NCBI GenBank assembly: GCA_012295275.1
Contig: CM022668.1
Location: forward strand, 7,524,318-7,588,317
Direction of reading: 5' to 3'
Source: Chrysomallon squamiferum
Taxonomy: Eukaryota > Mollusca > Gastropoda > Neomphalida > Peltospiridae
Length of the DNA: 64,000 nucleotides
Positions within the stretch are counted from its first letter, which is position 1. Each line of letters starts with the position of its first letter. The notes beneath the pieces were generated by a model that saw only the letters and a program-made list of their open reading frames with translations, did no database searches and was not told where the DNA came from. The position numbers were made by a program, and so were the translations under genes. Below are positions 1 to 12,939 of the stretch, in pieces.

Positions 1-845
<845 letters not shown>

Positions 846-901
846 TACCCACACACACACACACAATTATATCTAATTTCTTTCTCTCTCACTCTCTTTC
901 T

Positions 902-934
<33 letters not shown>

Positions 935-971
935 ATTATACCTAATTACTTTCTCTCTCACTCTCTTTCTG

Positions 972-1025
<54 letters not shown>

Positions 1026-1077
1026 TATACCTAATTACTTTCTCTCTCTCTCTCTCTCTCTGCCTCTCTCTCTCTAA

Positions 1078-1133
<56 letters not shown>
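846..1133. repeat. Compound (CA)n/(TC)n/(TA)n minisatellite
   Basis: Four (CA)n tracts are separated by a recurring spacer containing AATTATA, CTAATT and CTTTCTCTCTC, so a CA + TC module has been tandemly duplicated about four times with a changing CA length. A (TA)n stretch precedes the last CA tract. Confidence 0.93.
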
Positions 1134-1137
<4 letters not shown>

Positions 1138-2040
1138 TTACATACATATATACATATGATAAACAACATTTAAATATATTTAATTTCTTATAGTCATATA
1201 ATTAATTATTTAACTACTGTGTTAAATCACTGAAAATATCCATTAATATAAATCATAAAAGGAGACCACTATGCAAATTACATTTTTATACAAATTATGT
1301 ACAAAATGCATACAGTTACATTCATCTATAAGATATATTCACAAACAAATACTGTGAATAATACTGTTAATATCTAGTAAATTTATATCTCTACTCCTTT
1401 TTTCTCACTTATAATCTGCATTCACAGAAATAAAGCCAATTTGGAACAGTATTAATGTTTCATGAAGTCGATAATCACATTATGAATATTTATATCACAT
1501 CATGAATATTTATATCACAAATCTGATATGATGTATGCAGCCAGTGACATATGTAAATTATTTCACGTGATATATTTAATGTATCCGTCACCTACTTTTG
1601 TATTGTTAATCTTTAACGTTTTGGTACTTTTTCATGTGCTCACAATTTCCCTATCTGTTTTTCAAGTCACAATATACTGTTACAACAAAATCTCTGGTGT
1701 ATTCTATCAACTTTTTTTTTTTTATCTGTCCATTATGATGTCTGGATATTGTCTGCTTCTACCATAGTTCAATATTCTGCCACTAGATGGTGCTACTTAC
1801 ATTTTATTGAAAGGGTAATGACCAAATAGCATTAGCAATTTTATGATGAAAAGGTTAAGATATAAGTTGTTTTGTTTACATTGCAGGTTGATAATTTTTG
1901 TTATGGTTATTTATTGTTTGTGTAAGTGTTAAATAATTTAGTCTGGTTGATTTTTGAATCTGAGAACTCATTCTTGGTGTGGAAGGATAAAAAGTGCACA
2001 TGTATTCATACACCTTAACAAATCTGAATGTTGTTACTTA
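1134..2040. other. AT-rich unique sequence
   Basis: No convincing exon. A short direct repeat of ATCACAT-ATGAATATTTATATCACA occurs near 1476-1518. The 79-residue reading frame at 1528-1767 is hydrophobic, lacks splice context and is treated as chance. Confidence 0.45.
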
Positions 2041-2622
<582 letters not shown>

Positions 2623-3180
2623 AAAGAAATGAATTGTTGTCTTTTATTTGCCTATTTCATAATCCAATCTATACTTCATGAATTGTTAAAAGACATAGTA
2701 TGAATTCTCCTCTCTTTTCTCATTCCAACCGTGACTCGTTAATTGTGATCATAATATGCATAGTACTGCCTATGAGAAGGATACATTAAAAAATTTCTTG
2801 CTATTGACCTCATAATAAAAGATTCTTAACATATCAGCAGTACCATAACATTATAATTATAGAAGTAAAATTTATGACTTCTAATGGCAATAATATATTT
2901 CATTTATTTCCCACCTTTTTTTATTTTTAGAATGGAGTAAAAACAATATGGCCGCCAAATTCAAGTAATTTTATATGACATAAAATTCAACAGATTGATT
3001 TGTTTTCAATTTAATTGCATTTTTATGGCATGAAATTAAAGCTTTTTAAAATTATTATATTTCCAGTATAATTCATTCGTAAAAACATTTTTCTCATTTA
3101 ATTATTATCTATTGTTGATTCTGAAATAACATGTAAATTCAGATGTTACTTTCTGGCAGGCATATCATCAAAAAATATTT
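2623..3180. other. AT-rich unique sequence
   Basis: Unique AT-rich DNA with no supported gene or repeat. It contains AATATGGCCGCC near 2946, a local GC-rich spot of unknown meaning. Confidence 0.4.
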
Positions 3181-3197
3181 ATTTAATTAATTAATTA

Positions 3198-3242
<45 letters not shown>

Positions 3243-3489
3243 TTTATTTTTATTACTACTACTACAACTGTTATTGTTATTATCATTATTATTATTAGTA
3301 TTATTATTATTTCACTTAGTTCAAAATATACATATATATTCTCTCTCTCTAATTAATTTCTGTTTCTTTTTATGGTACCTCTGGTTTATATTTAAGCCAT
3401 GTGTTGAACATGAAAATGATTTATTTTTAACAAGCTAGAATGTCTGAGATATTGATTATGTTCTAAACTTCTGTAAGTGTTCAGTGTTC
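3181..3489. repeat. (ATTA)n/(ATT)n microsatellite and flank
   Basis: ATTA and ATT repeats run from 3181 to about 3312 with decayed ACT units inside. The remaining flank to 3489 is unique. Confidence 0.85.
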
Positions 3490-3825
3490 ACTCACCGACA
3501 GAGTTGCAGAGATATGTAGAAAATAACATAGTGTGTTAGTGTGTGTGTGTGTGTGAGTGTGTGTGATATAATAACACAGATATGTAGAAAATAACATAGT
3601 GTGTTAGTGCGTGTGTTTGTGTGTGTGTGTGTGTGTGTGTTGTGTGTGTGTTGTGTGTGTGTGTGATATAGTAACACAGATATGTAGAAAATACATAGAG
3701 TGTTAGTGTGTGTGTGTGTGTGTGATATAATAACACAGATATGTAGAAAATAACATAGTGTGTTAGTGTGTGAGTGTGAGTGTGTGTGTGTGTGATATAG
3801 TAACACAGATATGTTGAAAATAACA

Positions 3826-3876
<51 letters not shown>

Positions 3877-4203
3877 ATATAGTAACACAGATATGTAGAA
3901 AATAACAGTGTGTTAGTGTGTGTGTGTGTGTGAGTGTGTGTGATATAATAACACAGATATGTAGAAAATAATATAATGTGTGTGTGTGTTGTGTGTGTGT
4001 GTGTGTGTATGATTGTGATATAGAAATATGTAGAAAATAACATAGTGTGTGTATATGTGTGTGTGAGTGTGTGTGTGTGTGATGTAGAAAATAATAGATA
4101 TGAAATATGTAGAAAATAACATAGTGTGTGTGTATGTGTGTGTGTGTGTGTGTGTGTAACACAGATATATAGAAAATAACATAATGTGTATGTGTGTGTG
4201 TGT
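3490..4203. repeat. Composite minisatellite: fixed core plus variable (GT)n
   Basis: A core containing ACACAGATATGTAGAAAATA and then AACATAGTGTG recurs about ten times, starting near 3498, 3577, 3675, 3737, 3805, 3885, 3951, 4024, 4103 and 4160. Spacing varies from about 58 to 98 bp because each copy carries its own GT run of different length. The 183- and 208-residue minus-strand reading frames here are repeat translations. Confidence 0.93.
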
Positions 4204-4298
4204 GTGTTATTTCTCTTTCAGATATTTAGAAAACCCATGTGTCTCTGTGTCTCTCTCTATTCTCTCTATTCCCTGTCTCTCTTTACTGTATCTGTTTT

Positions 4299-4330
<32 letters not shown>

Positions 4331-4620
4331 TATCTCTCTCTTTGTCTCTCTCTCTATCTTACTCTCTCTCTCTCTCTTGCTCTCTATTGATCTATCTCTC
4401 TTTCTATATATCTTACTCTCTCTCTCTCTCTTGCTCTCTATTGATCTATCTCTCTTTCTATATATCTTACTCTCTCTCTCTCTCTTGCTCTCTATTGATC
4501 TATCTCTTTATCTGTATATCTCACTATCTCTCTATCTCTGTCTCTATCTCTCTTAATTTTTCTATCTCAGCTTCTCTCTCTCTCTCTTTCACTGTCAGTT
4601 CTTTTTCTCTGTCCCTATCA
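4204..4620. repeat. TC-rich tract with 54-bp tandem repeat
   Basis: Within a (TC)n-like tract, a 54-bp unit containing TTGCTCTCTATTGATCTATC is repeated three times, at 4377, 4431 and 4485. The unit length is a multiple of three, so a plus-strand reading frame stays open; it is not a credible protein. Confidence 0.9.
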
Positions 4621-4736
4621 TTCTTTTTTCCTTTTTTGCACAGAAAGTGTAACATAAAACGTAATAGTTTAAAACATTTGGGAATTCTCTCAGTCATCTT
4701 CTGACAGAGTTCTCTAGTAATGTGTGTGTTACTTAC

Positions 4737-4811
4737 GAGATAGCTGACCATTTCGGGACGTCGACGAAGCCACTGTGCTGTCATCTTTGGCCTTTTCTGG
4801 TGGATTGGCAA
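4737..4811 (-). CDS. Candidate 75-nt internal coding exon of an unidentified gene
   Basis: On the minus strand a strong acceptor (a T-rich tract of TTG units ending in TAG, plus-strand 4812-4835) precedes the block, and a textbook donor C|GTAAGTAA follows it (plus-strand 4731-4736). The exon is 75 nt, divisible by three. Two of three frames are open. The preferred frame, entering two bases into the exon, reads ANPPEKAKDD at the start and STSRNGQLS at the end, a polar, serine-rich and charged linker-like peptide. The alternative frame starts LPIHQKRPK and ends RRPEMVSYL. I do not recognise the family. A symmetrical 75-nt exon encoding a disordered peptide would suit an alternatively spliced cassette. 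It is GC-richer than everything around it. The flanking exons must lie outside the window or be unrecognised. Confidence 0.6.
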
Positions 4812-4861
4812 CTACAACAACAACAAAGAAAACAAAAATCAGTTAATTTAAATAATGCACA

Positions 4862-5098
<237 letters not shown>

Positions 5099-5099
<1 letters not shown>

Positions 5100-5830
5100 C
5101 ATTTGTAACATCATATTCATATCATTGCTTTCATCCAACATTTATAAATTTCACAATATAATTTCCAGTTATTGTTATTATTGTTGTTATAGTTATTATT
5201 ATTATTAATTAATTATTGTCATCATCATGATTATTATTGTTGTTTTTACAATTATCATTATTCTCATTATTATTATTATTATTAACAATGTATTGTTGTT
5301 GCATTTATTATTATTATGTTTATTTCCAATAAATTACAGTTGTTATTGTTATTTTTTAATCATCATAAATATCATCATATCCAGTGTTAACATAACATCA
5401 TCATCATACTCACCACAACATCACCATTGTTATTAACATTACTAACATTGTCATTATCATCATAACGACAACAACAACCACAAAGAATACTATTTAACAA
5501 AATATTTGTAACAGAATTTATTTTTTATTATTAACAAATTGTTGTTGCATTTATTTTTAAATGTTTAAATAAATAAAAATCATTCATCACCAGTGAGAAT
5601 ATTTACTCCACCATTGTTATTCATTAAAATTTTTAATCATTGACAACAAAAATCAAACTATTTAACATCCAGAAATTTTTTATTTTTTTAAAAACAATGA
5701 GAATATTTATCCAGATGTTATTCATAAAAATGTTTGTGTGTGTAGCATGAAATTTTATGTTTGTGACAGATGTTCTGTGTGTGTGTGTGTGTGTGTAAAA
5801 GGTGTGAATATGCTATAACATCACTGTATA
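5099..5830. other. Decayed ATT/CAT repeat and AT-rich unique sequence
   Basis: The segment 5165-5480 is an eroded mixture of ATT, GTT and CAT trinucleotides. The remainder is AT-rich and shows the phrase AATATTTA with local near-duplications (5597, 5702). A short GT run is at 5777-5797. Confidence 0.5.
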
Positions 5831-5837
5831 AACAAAA

Positions 5838-6058
5838 ATGGATAAATAAATAAATAAATAAATAATCAAACAAGTAAAACTTAAATAATTAAAAAATAAA
5901 TAAAACTAAATAAAATAAAATAGATATATAAATAAATGAATAAATAATTAAATAAATATATAACTAACTAACTAAATAAATAAATAAATAAAAATAAAAA
6001 TAAATAAATAAATAAATAAAACAAGATAAATAATAAATAAATAAATAAATAAATAATA
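5838..6058. repeat. (AAAT)n microsatellite
   Basis: AAAT/TAAA tetranucleotide units with AACT and AAAAT variants, about 220 bp. Confidence 0.93.
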
Positions 6059-6415
6059 CAGTTCATTCACAGATATTAATAACAAATATTTCATCAGATT
6101 CAGTTATAAATAAAATCAGTTTCAAAATCCATTAATCAAAAATTTATATCTCTCCCTCTCCTACCTTTCTTAGAATGTTTTCCTACTTTTTGTCCCATAT
6201 TTTTATTATTTATTTTAACTCCATAACAGTGATAACATCCTCACAACAGCAGCATCATCACTGCTATCAACACAACAAAACATCGTTTGCATGTTACAGT
6301 TAAACAGTTTTTTCTCTCCCTCTGTTTATGATCGTAATCAAGCCTGCTTGGGTTGAGATTCAGCAACCGTTTGAACACATTAATACATACATCCGCTTTT
6401 GTAGATAATTGAAAA

Positions 6416-6474
<59 letters not shown>

Positions 6475-6640
6475 TATACAAGTGTGACTTAATTTTAGTA
6501 ATTTAAAAAAAATATATATCACTGCATACTGACATGTCATTAACACATGTTTGGAAATTTGTTTTAAATTTTCATCTTTCTTATTTTACATGTGTTGTTT
6601 ATTGATTTTGTTCATATATTGTATGTATAAGTTAGTGATG
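6059..6640. other. Unique AT-rich DNA with a (GT)n tract
   Basis: Unique DNA surrounds a (GT)n tract at about 6419-6472. The interval 6290-6415 is higher-complexity, with no recognisable motif or exon. Confidence 0.5.
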
Positions 6641-6835
6641 TGTGTGTGTGTGTGAGAGAGTGCATGTGTTTGTGTATATGTTTTTGTTTGCATGGATGTG
6701 TATATTTGTGAGTGTATGGGTGTGTATGTATATTTATATGTATATATGTGTGTCTGTATGTTTATGTGTCTGTTTGTATATCTGTGTGCATGTGTACTTG
6801 AGTTTATCTGTCTGTCTGTTTGTCTGTTTATGATG
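6641..6835. repeat. Decayed (GT)n/(TATG)n tract
   Basis: Impure GT, TATG and TCTG units. Reading frames on both strands over it are low-complexity. Confidence 0.75.
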
Positions 6836-7204
6836 TATGAATCTGTGTGCAAGTTAGATAACTGCTCAGGAAAAATAACACACATACTAAACAAAAAATA
6901 AATTAAATTTGCTTCATTAACTTTAACCTCATCTATTTTCACCACTAATTCCACTTTACCATCAAAGAGAAAATTATTTTTATTTTCAAGAGAAAATCGA
7001 TGCGTTACTTTGTTAAAACATTTCAAATGGAAAAGCTTTAGAGACCGACATATCTGCACTAAAGACTGTTTTCCATTCATTCAGACAGAGATGTTACATG
7101 TAAATTACTTCAGTTCATTAAATGAGACACACACATGCAATGCCAAATAGATCAAAGAGTTTGTGATGGATGTGTAATGGTTTGATGTTGGTGAGAAAAA
7201 AAGA
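6836..7204. other. Unique sequence
   Basis: Unique AT-rich DNA. The stretch 6880-7100 is free of repeats, but I see no splice-flanked open frame in it. Confidence 0.4.
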
Positions 7205-7683
7205 GAGAGAAAAAGATAAATAAATAAATAATAAAAAATGTAAAGTGTAATAAAATAAAATAAAATAAAATAACATAAAATAAATAAATAAAAAAACACA
7301 TACACACATACATACATACATATATACAGAAATAAATTAATAATAATGAAATATAAAGATAATAATAAACAGAAGATGGATGGATGGATGGATGGATAAA
7401 TAGATATACTGCTACTGCTACTACTACTGATAATAATAATAAATAAATGAATAAATAAAATAAAACAAAATAAAATATAATAAAATAAATAAAATAAAAA
7501 TTAAATAAATAAATAATAAAATAAATATATAAACAAACAAACAGTAATAAATAAATAAATAAATAAATAAATAAAAAATAAAATAAAAAAAAAAAAAAAT
7601 AAAAAATAAACAAACAAACAAATAAATAAACCAATAAAAAAAAAAAACATAAAAAACAAAAAAAAAAAAAAAAAAAAAAAAAT
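7205..7683. repeat. (AAAT)n, (GGAT)n and poly-A tract
   Basis: A-rich tetra- and pentanucleotide array with a GGAT run at 7376-7396, a (CTA)n run near 7408-7428 and a poly-A rich end at 7636-7683. The poly-A end abuts a unique block, which might mark an old retro-insertion boundary, but no diagnostic element precedes it. Confidence 0.88.
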
Positions 7684-7920
7684 CAAATACACAGCCTTGA
7701 TCCCCCACCCTCAGCACGCCACAAAGAACACATACGAGTGAGCATCATGGAGGCAGAGTCTTATTAAGAGCACTAGAAGCCTGTAGGGATTCAAATTAAT
7801 TTGAGCAAGGAGCAGTTGTTAACCACATGGTCAGACAACATCAGCAGGGGCTGGACAGAACATTGTGTTCTGAGACTGTCCAATTAAAACTGCACCATAA
7901 AGCACAACAGTCTGATGAGA
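7684..7920. promoter_or_regulatory. Candidate conserved non-coding element
   Basis: High-complexity, near-balanced-composition block between poly-A and purine repeats. It contains CAAATTAATTTG (homeodomain-type palindrome, about 7791-7802), AACCACATGG and a GTCCAATTA sequence. All frames are interrupted. A regulatory role is inference. Confidence 0.35.
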
Positions 7921-8197
7921 GAAATAAAAGACAGAAAAAAAGGATGAAAGAAAAAGAAGAAGAAGAAGGAGGAAAAGAAGAGCTGGAATGTAGGCAGAGA
8001 TAAGGGAAGAGAGAGAAAGTTGAGATGGAAAGAGAGATAAAATGAAAGATGGGGAGAAATTAAGAGTGAAAAAGAGAAAGGGAAGGAGAAAGAAAGAAAT
8101 AAAAAGAGATAAAAAGACATAGATGGATTGATAGAACATGAGTGAAAAACACACACACACATACAGACATAGTGAAAGACAGAGAGAGTGATAGTGG

Positions 8198-8230
<33 letters not shown>
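7921..8230. repeat. Purine-rich GA/GAAA tract
   Basis: About 300 bp of almost pure purine on the plus strand, with decayed GAAA, GAAG and GA units ending in a (GA)n run at 8200-8230. Confidence 0.85.
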
Positions 8231-8232
<2 letters not shown>

Positions 8233-8339
8233 TTTTTATAAATATATATATAAGATATTATAATTTATATTATATTAGGACTATTCTTATACATTAGAAC
8301 TGATATGTACATTTTCACAAAGACAAAAAACATCATAAA

Positions 8340-8445
8340 AAGATTACTGGTTGGAATGGGGTATTATGCCTAGACAGCACTGACAAGATTTGAACCTATC
8401 ACCCTTCACACACATAACCACACAGCTATAGACTTTTAAACAAAT
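8340..8445 (-). mobile_element. tRNA-derived SINE-like fragment
   Basis: On the minus strand an A-box-like TAGCTGTGTGG (8418-8428) is followed about 30 bp later by a B-box-like GGTTCAAATC (8387-8396). This is the spacing of a tRNA-type RNA polymerase III internal promoter, as in the tRNA-derived SINEs described from cephalopods and other molluscs. No intact tRNA fold is evident, so it is read as a decayed SINE head, not a tRNA gene. Confidence 0.65.
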
Positions 8446-8930
8446 AAAAACATGGCCACTCAAAAATAAAATAAAAACATTACATGAAATAAAATTTAAA
8501 TACTTTATAATGCTTTGATTTCACTTGTTGACATTATAAAAATGAGGGATAAACCTTGAAAAGACTTTGAAATGATTTCTGAAGGTTTTCATGTGACATT
8601 TCAAACTGACATTCTTCTGTGCCATGTCCATGAGGCATATGAAGAAAATGTCAGGTCTCAAGGTTTCTGCTCTCAGTTCTGACCTCTGGATGACCTCCAG
8701 CAGTCACAGATTACCTTGTGTGATTTTCTCTCTATATATAGTGACTAAAATGGCTTGTCTCAGAATGCTGCAGTTGCATGTTTGGTATATCTCTTGATAC
8801 TTACTCCTTGTATAAAAAAATAAACAATACTAACTTTTCTTTATGTTTATTTTTCTGGTTTATCAAAAACCCTGGAATGTGCTTTATCTTTTATGGGAAG
8901 GCATATATATATAATATAATTGTGATAATT
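8446..8930. promoter_or_regulatory. Unique block, candidate non-coding element
   Basis: The core at about 8520-8780 is repeat-free and comparatively GC-rich, containing ATGTCCATGAGGCATATG and CTGACCTCTGGATGACCTCC. Stops occur in every frame. Regulatory function is inferred only from its contrast with the surroundings. Confidence 0.28.
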
Positions 8931-9320
8931 ATAGTTATTTGTTGTTTTAATATAAAAACCTAAAAAAGATGAAATGTATTTGCCAAATCTATGGGTATAT
9001 ATATATATATAAGAACCTTACTGCTAATGAAATAAACAAAAAATCTGGATCATTAATTGTGATAATTATAGTTGTTATTGGTCGTTTTAATATGAAAATC
9101 TTAAAAGGTGAAATATATTTGCCAATCTATGGGTAGATATATATGAAAGAACCTTACTGCTAATGAAATAAGCAAAAATCTGGAACATTAATTGTGATAA
9201 TTATAGTGTCACTGGTCATTTTAATATGAAAAAAGAAAATATGTGATATATATTCTCTATCTGTGGGTAGGTATATATATGAAAGAATCTTATGGCTAAT
9301 CATATAAACTACTAAAGATC
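8931..9320. repeat. Degenerate tandem repeat of about 127-135 bp, three copies
   Basis: GTGATAATTATAG recurs at 8932, 9059 and 9194. Each copy continues with TTTTAATATGAAAA, a CTATGGGTA stretch and GAACCTTACTGCTAATGA. Copy three is the most diverged. Confidence 0.9.
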
Positions 9321-9569
9321 GTCAATGTATCCTAAATCTCAGAAACATGAAACATCCTTTCCATTTTATAGGAAAGTGAATGTAAAAGAACCTTACCACT
9401 AAATGTATGTAAAATTAATGTATGCATGCATTAACGACTTTCACTGAATTTTTTTTAATAATGAAATTTAAAACTATATCATAACATACTGAGTTTCATT
9501 TGTCATCATCTGCATATGAAACCACATAAACATAGATTTAAATAAAATAAAAAAACTGCTAAGGGTCTG
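9321..9569. other. AT-rich unique sequence
   Basis: It contains a further partial copy of the preceding repeat (AAAGAACCTTACCACTAA, 9387-9404). Otherwise nothing is recognised. Confidence 0.4.
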
Positions 9570-10080
9570 ATCAAATAAAACTTTCCTTTCTTCTTGTTTC
9601 CGAACCAACCGAACTGACTCGTCTGAAAGGGTCAGCTCTGAAGGCTTGATCCGGGAACCCGTGCACCCTCGGGCAGTCTGTCTCTGAACTGAGCCTGCAC
9701 CTTGTTTCAAGGATGCGACAGAGACCTCTGCAGGTTGTCAGAGATTTTTTCGATTGTGTTTGTGAATGTCCAGGGACCACAGCACGTTTGGAAAATCGTT
9801 ATTGATTCGTTGAGATTAATAGACGAATATGATCCATTATTGAAATTTAGAGGGCACTTTAGTTTGCAATGGATCTGCCAGCCCTTCTCTCGTAGCAGGC
9901 TTCTCTGATAAAGCATTGTTGCACATGGTGGCCCTGGTTAGTAATAACTTTAATGTGTTCTCCACTGCAGCTGTGAAATTTAGTTTTATGATGCTTGTCA
10001 CAAAGAAGTTAATGCTGCAGAAATAGATTTTGTAAGTCATTACAGAGGTGCGAACTCATCACATACCGTCCGTGTCTTTT
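9570..10080. promoter_or_regulatory. Strong candidate conserved non-coding element (~500 bp)
   Basis: The most information-rich block of the first 15 kb: about 500 bp, GC well above the flanks, no repeats, and no frame longer than about 80 codons. It contains GATTAATAGACG near 9815, a run with TGCAGCTGTGAAATT (E-box CAGCTG) at 9965-9980, and TGATCCGGGAACCCGTG near 9648. Overlapping short frames on both strands look like chance in non-repetitive DNA. It behaves like the developmental enhancer type found in long introns and gene deserts of animals. Function is inference. Confidence 0.45.
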
Positions 10081-10343
10081 GTTAAATGATTTCTAAATTT
10101 TGTTTCTTTTTAATTAAAATACACGTATACTTGCATGAAAACATGTATGCAAGAAAACACACACTCACAAACAAACGTACAAACACACACATACACACAC
10201 TATATTTCCTCATTCTTTCATTCTATTTTTCTTCCATATTCCTTCTTTCTTTCTTTCACTCTTCCATTCTCTGCATAATTTTCCTTCTCTTCCTCTTTTT
10301 TCTATCTCTCTCTCTCTCATTCTCTCTTTCTCTCCCTCTCCCT

Positions 10344-10375
<32 letters not shown>

Positions 10376-10539
10376 AAAATATATTTCTTTCTCTTAATTT
10401 CTCTTTTTCTCTTTCTCAATGTCTTTTGTTCTATAAAATGAATAACCCAACATCCAAAAAATATATAAATAAATAAAAAGTAAAGAAAATTTATTTTAAA
10501 ATTTTTATACCACTATCTTGTATCTCACCACTATTCATA
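10081..10539. repeat. CA-rich and TC-rich low-complexity tract
   Basis: Decayed (CA)n at 10150-10200, then pyrimidine-rich sequence with a (TC)n core at about 10349-10375, then AT-rich DNA. Confidence 0.75.
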
Positions 10540-10880
10540 AACAATAGGAGGTCTGCCATATTCTTCAGTCTCTTTTCATACTGTAAGAGGAATGCCACAA
10601 CAGAGTACAGCTCATTTTCGTTCTACTTGAAGATTATACTTGCTTTCTCATAGGAGGTCTGCCACATTCAAACCAAAAAATCAGTTTTTAGATTCTAAGA
10701 TGAATACTACAGTAGTACATGAAGATTATGGTTTCCATCTTATAGGAGGTCTGCAACTTGTGCTAAAAGATTTCATTTCCATAAAACTTCAAAAGGAATA
10801 AATCCATTTCTGCACAATAGCAAAATTCATTTCCATATGAAGACCTCTGTTTCTATTCATTCTCACAGGAGATTGACCAC
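10540..10880. repeat. Degenerate ~100-bp tandem repeat
   Basis: A TAGGAGGTCTGCCA-type phrase recurs at about 10544, 10650, 10742 and, eroded, 10866. Each is followed by AT-rich sequence containing ATTTTC or TTTCAT and AAGATTAT-like words. It is best read as an old, strongly diverged tandem array. Confidence 0.7.
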
Positions 10881-11114
10881 CGTTTGAATTGTTTTTAAAA
10901 TAAACAGAATTTAAATATGAACAAAACAGGTTTTGTGTGACTGATCCTAGTAAAATTAATTATGTAAATGGGTGGGCATTAACACTGATTACTGTGGCCA
11001 GTTTTAATTAATCTTGGTAGCCATAAACAATATTTTCATTTCACGCAGTGTCTCTTTAATGATTTTGTATGAATTCATGAATGTTTACAGGAAATCAGTT
11101 TCATGTTACAGTTT

Positions 11115-11116
<2 letters not shown>
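10881..11116. other. Unique sequence
   Basis: Repeat-free DNA including TTTTAATTAATCTTGGTAGC around 11003. No gene is seen. Confidence 0.35.
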
Positions 11117-11202
<86 letters not shown>

Positions 11203-11489
11203 ATAGAGAGAAACAGAGTGAGAATGAGACAAGACACATTAGAGACAGAGAGAAAGCAGAAAGAAAGAAAGAGAGAGTCTGAGAAAAAGAAGAAAAAAGA
11301 AAGTTGAGAATCAGATATTGGGAATTGGGAAATTTATATTAATGTAAAGAGAGCAGGACAAACAAAAATATGATATTCAGAAAAAGACAGTGATAGATAG
11401 AAAGAATGAGATATAGAAAATAAGAATGAAAGACAGAGAAAACTTACAGAAAACAAGAGAACAATTGAAAGAAACACCAAATGAAAAAA
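11117..11489. repeat. (GA)n microsatellite and purine-rich flank
   Basis: Pure (GA)n at 11117-11201, continuing as eroded GA/GAAA purine tract to about 11480. Confidence 0.93.
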
Positions 11490-11830
11490 AACAAGAAATA
11501 ACCTGCTGATTTAATTTTGACTAAAATTAATATTTGACAAAATCAGAGCAATTACTTCCTCGCAGACTACAAGCAATAAATAACACTGGCAAAAAGCAGC
11601 TTGACAAACATGACATTTATTTATTTGCTAGGGGTCATGCCAACTAATAATAAAATATTAATCCTGCTGACCAGAAATTTGCAAAAACCAGAAGCAATAA
11701 AAAAATAATTGTCCATCATTTGTGCAAATCCAATATTTGTTAGGCTAACTGTCTAATGTCAGGTAGGCCTTTTTATCACCAGAATCTCATCCACACTTTA
11801 TTGCATCTTGAATAAGTGATGAAAATAAAG
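11490..11830. promoter_or_regulatory. Candidate conserved non-coding element
   Basis: Unique block with many homeodomain-type cores, including GATTTAATTTTGACT near 11508, TATTAATCCTGCTG near 11656 (a K50/Otx-type TAATCC site) and GGGGTCATGCCAACTAA near 11630. All frames are interrupted. Confidence 0.35.
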
Positions 11831-11987
11831 AAATGAAAAAAGAACTGAATACACAAATAAACAGAATTACCAGGATATGAAAAAGAGATTTTTATGCATT
11901 TCTTCTTTTTATGTTTGTGATTACTGTTATTGTTGCTTTTATTGTTGTTACTGTTACTGTTGGTGTTATTGTTGTTGCTGTTATTAC

Positions 11988-12023
<36 letters not shown>

Positions 12024-12200
12024 CACCACCGTCATCAGTATTATAATTATTGTTATTATCACTATTATTATTATTGTTATCATTGTTATTATTATTATTA
12101 TTATTATTGTCATTATCATCATAATTATTATTATCACTATTATTATTATTATTCATATTCTTAATTTCTTTCTTTTTCTTCATCATTTCTTTCTTTCTTT
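11831..12200. repeat. (ATT)n/(GTT)n trinucleotide tract
   Basis: From about 11920 to 12165 the sequence is ATT/GTT/ATC units with frequent substitutions, followed by a short TTTC run at 12185-12209. Confidence 0.9.
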
Positions 12201-12690
12201 CTTTCTTTATTTCTCTAGCTTGCATTTGGATAGTTATATCTTTATCATTATTAATGATTGTTTTTCTTAATAAATGGTTTAATTTTTTAATTTGTTTTTA
12301 ACTTTATTAGTATTGTTATTTTGTTATTTAACTTCTTATTGTTCTAAAAGTGTATATATTTATATGTAAGAATACTTATTCATGAATGAACATGTATCTG
12401 TCTATAAGCAAATCCATTTACTTATCAATGATGTACAACATAGTGAAAAATAAAATTAAGTAAAGAACCTATGATGACTTAGTGTTTTATTTATTCCATT
12501 AATTTCCGTTTTTTGGAGGGGTTTTTTTTTGCATTTTAATTTTAAATTTGCCAATCAGCAGGTTGGTTGATTTAGAACAGTGTATGGATTTGTAATAAAT
12601 AAACTTTTTTGTTTTTTATTTTATTCTAGTTTCTTCTCACAGTTGTAAATAAACTGCTGAATAATGACATTTTCTGTGAATTAGCACTTT
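12201..12690. other. AT-rich unique sequence
   Basis: No supported exon or repeat. It contains a poly-T stretch near 12520. Confidence 0.4.
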
Positions 12691-12905
12691 CTGCTGCTGT
12701 TACTACTACTACTCCTACTTTAATGTCACTACTACTGCAACTACTACTACTATTATCACTACTGCTACTACTATTACTACTACTACTACTACCGATACAA
12801 CTACTACTGCTACTACTATGGCTAGTATTACTATTACTGCTCCTTCTGCTAGTGCTGTTGCTGTTATTACTATTACTACTGCTACTAGCAGGTCTACTAT
12901 TACAA
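12691..12905. repeat. (ACT)n trinucleotide tract
   Basis: CTACTACTA-type units with variant GCT, ATT and CCT triplets over about 200 bp. Confidence 0.9.
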
Positions 12906-12939
12906 CTACCACAATTCTCATTTGTATTAATCCAAATAT

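Noticed and set aside
3492-4162. 183- and 208-codon histidine/threonine-rich frames
   Set aside because: Pure translation of the GT-core minisatellite.
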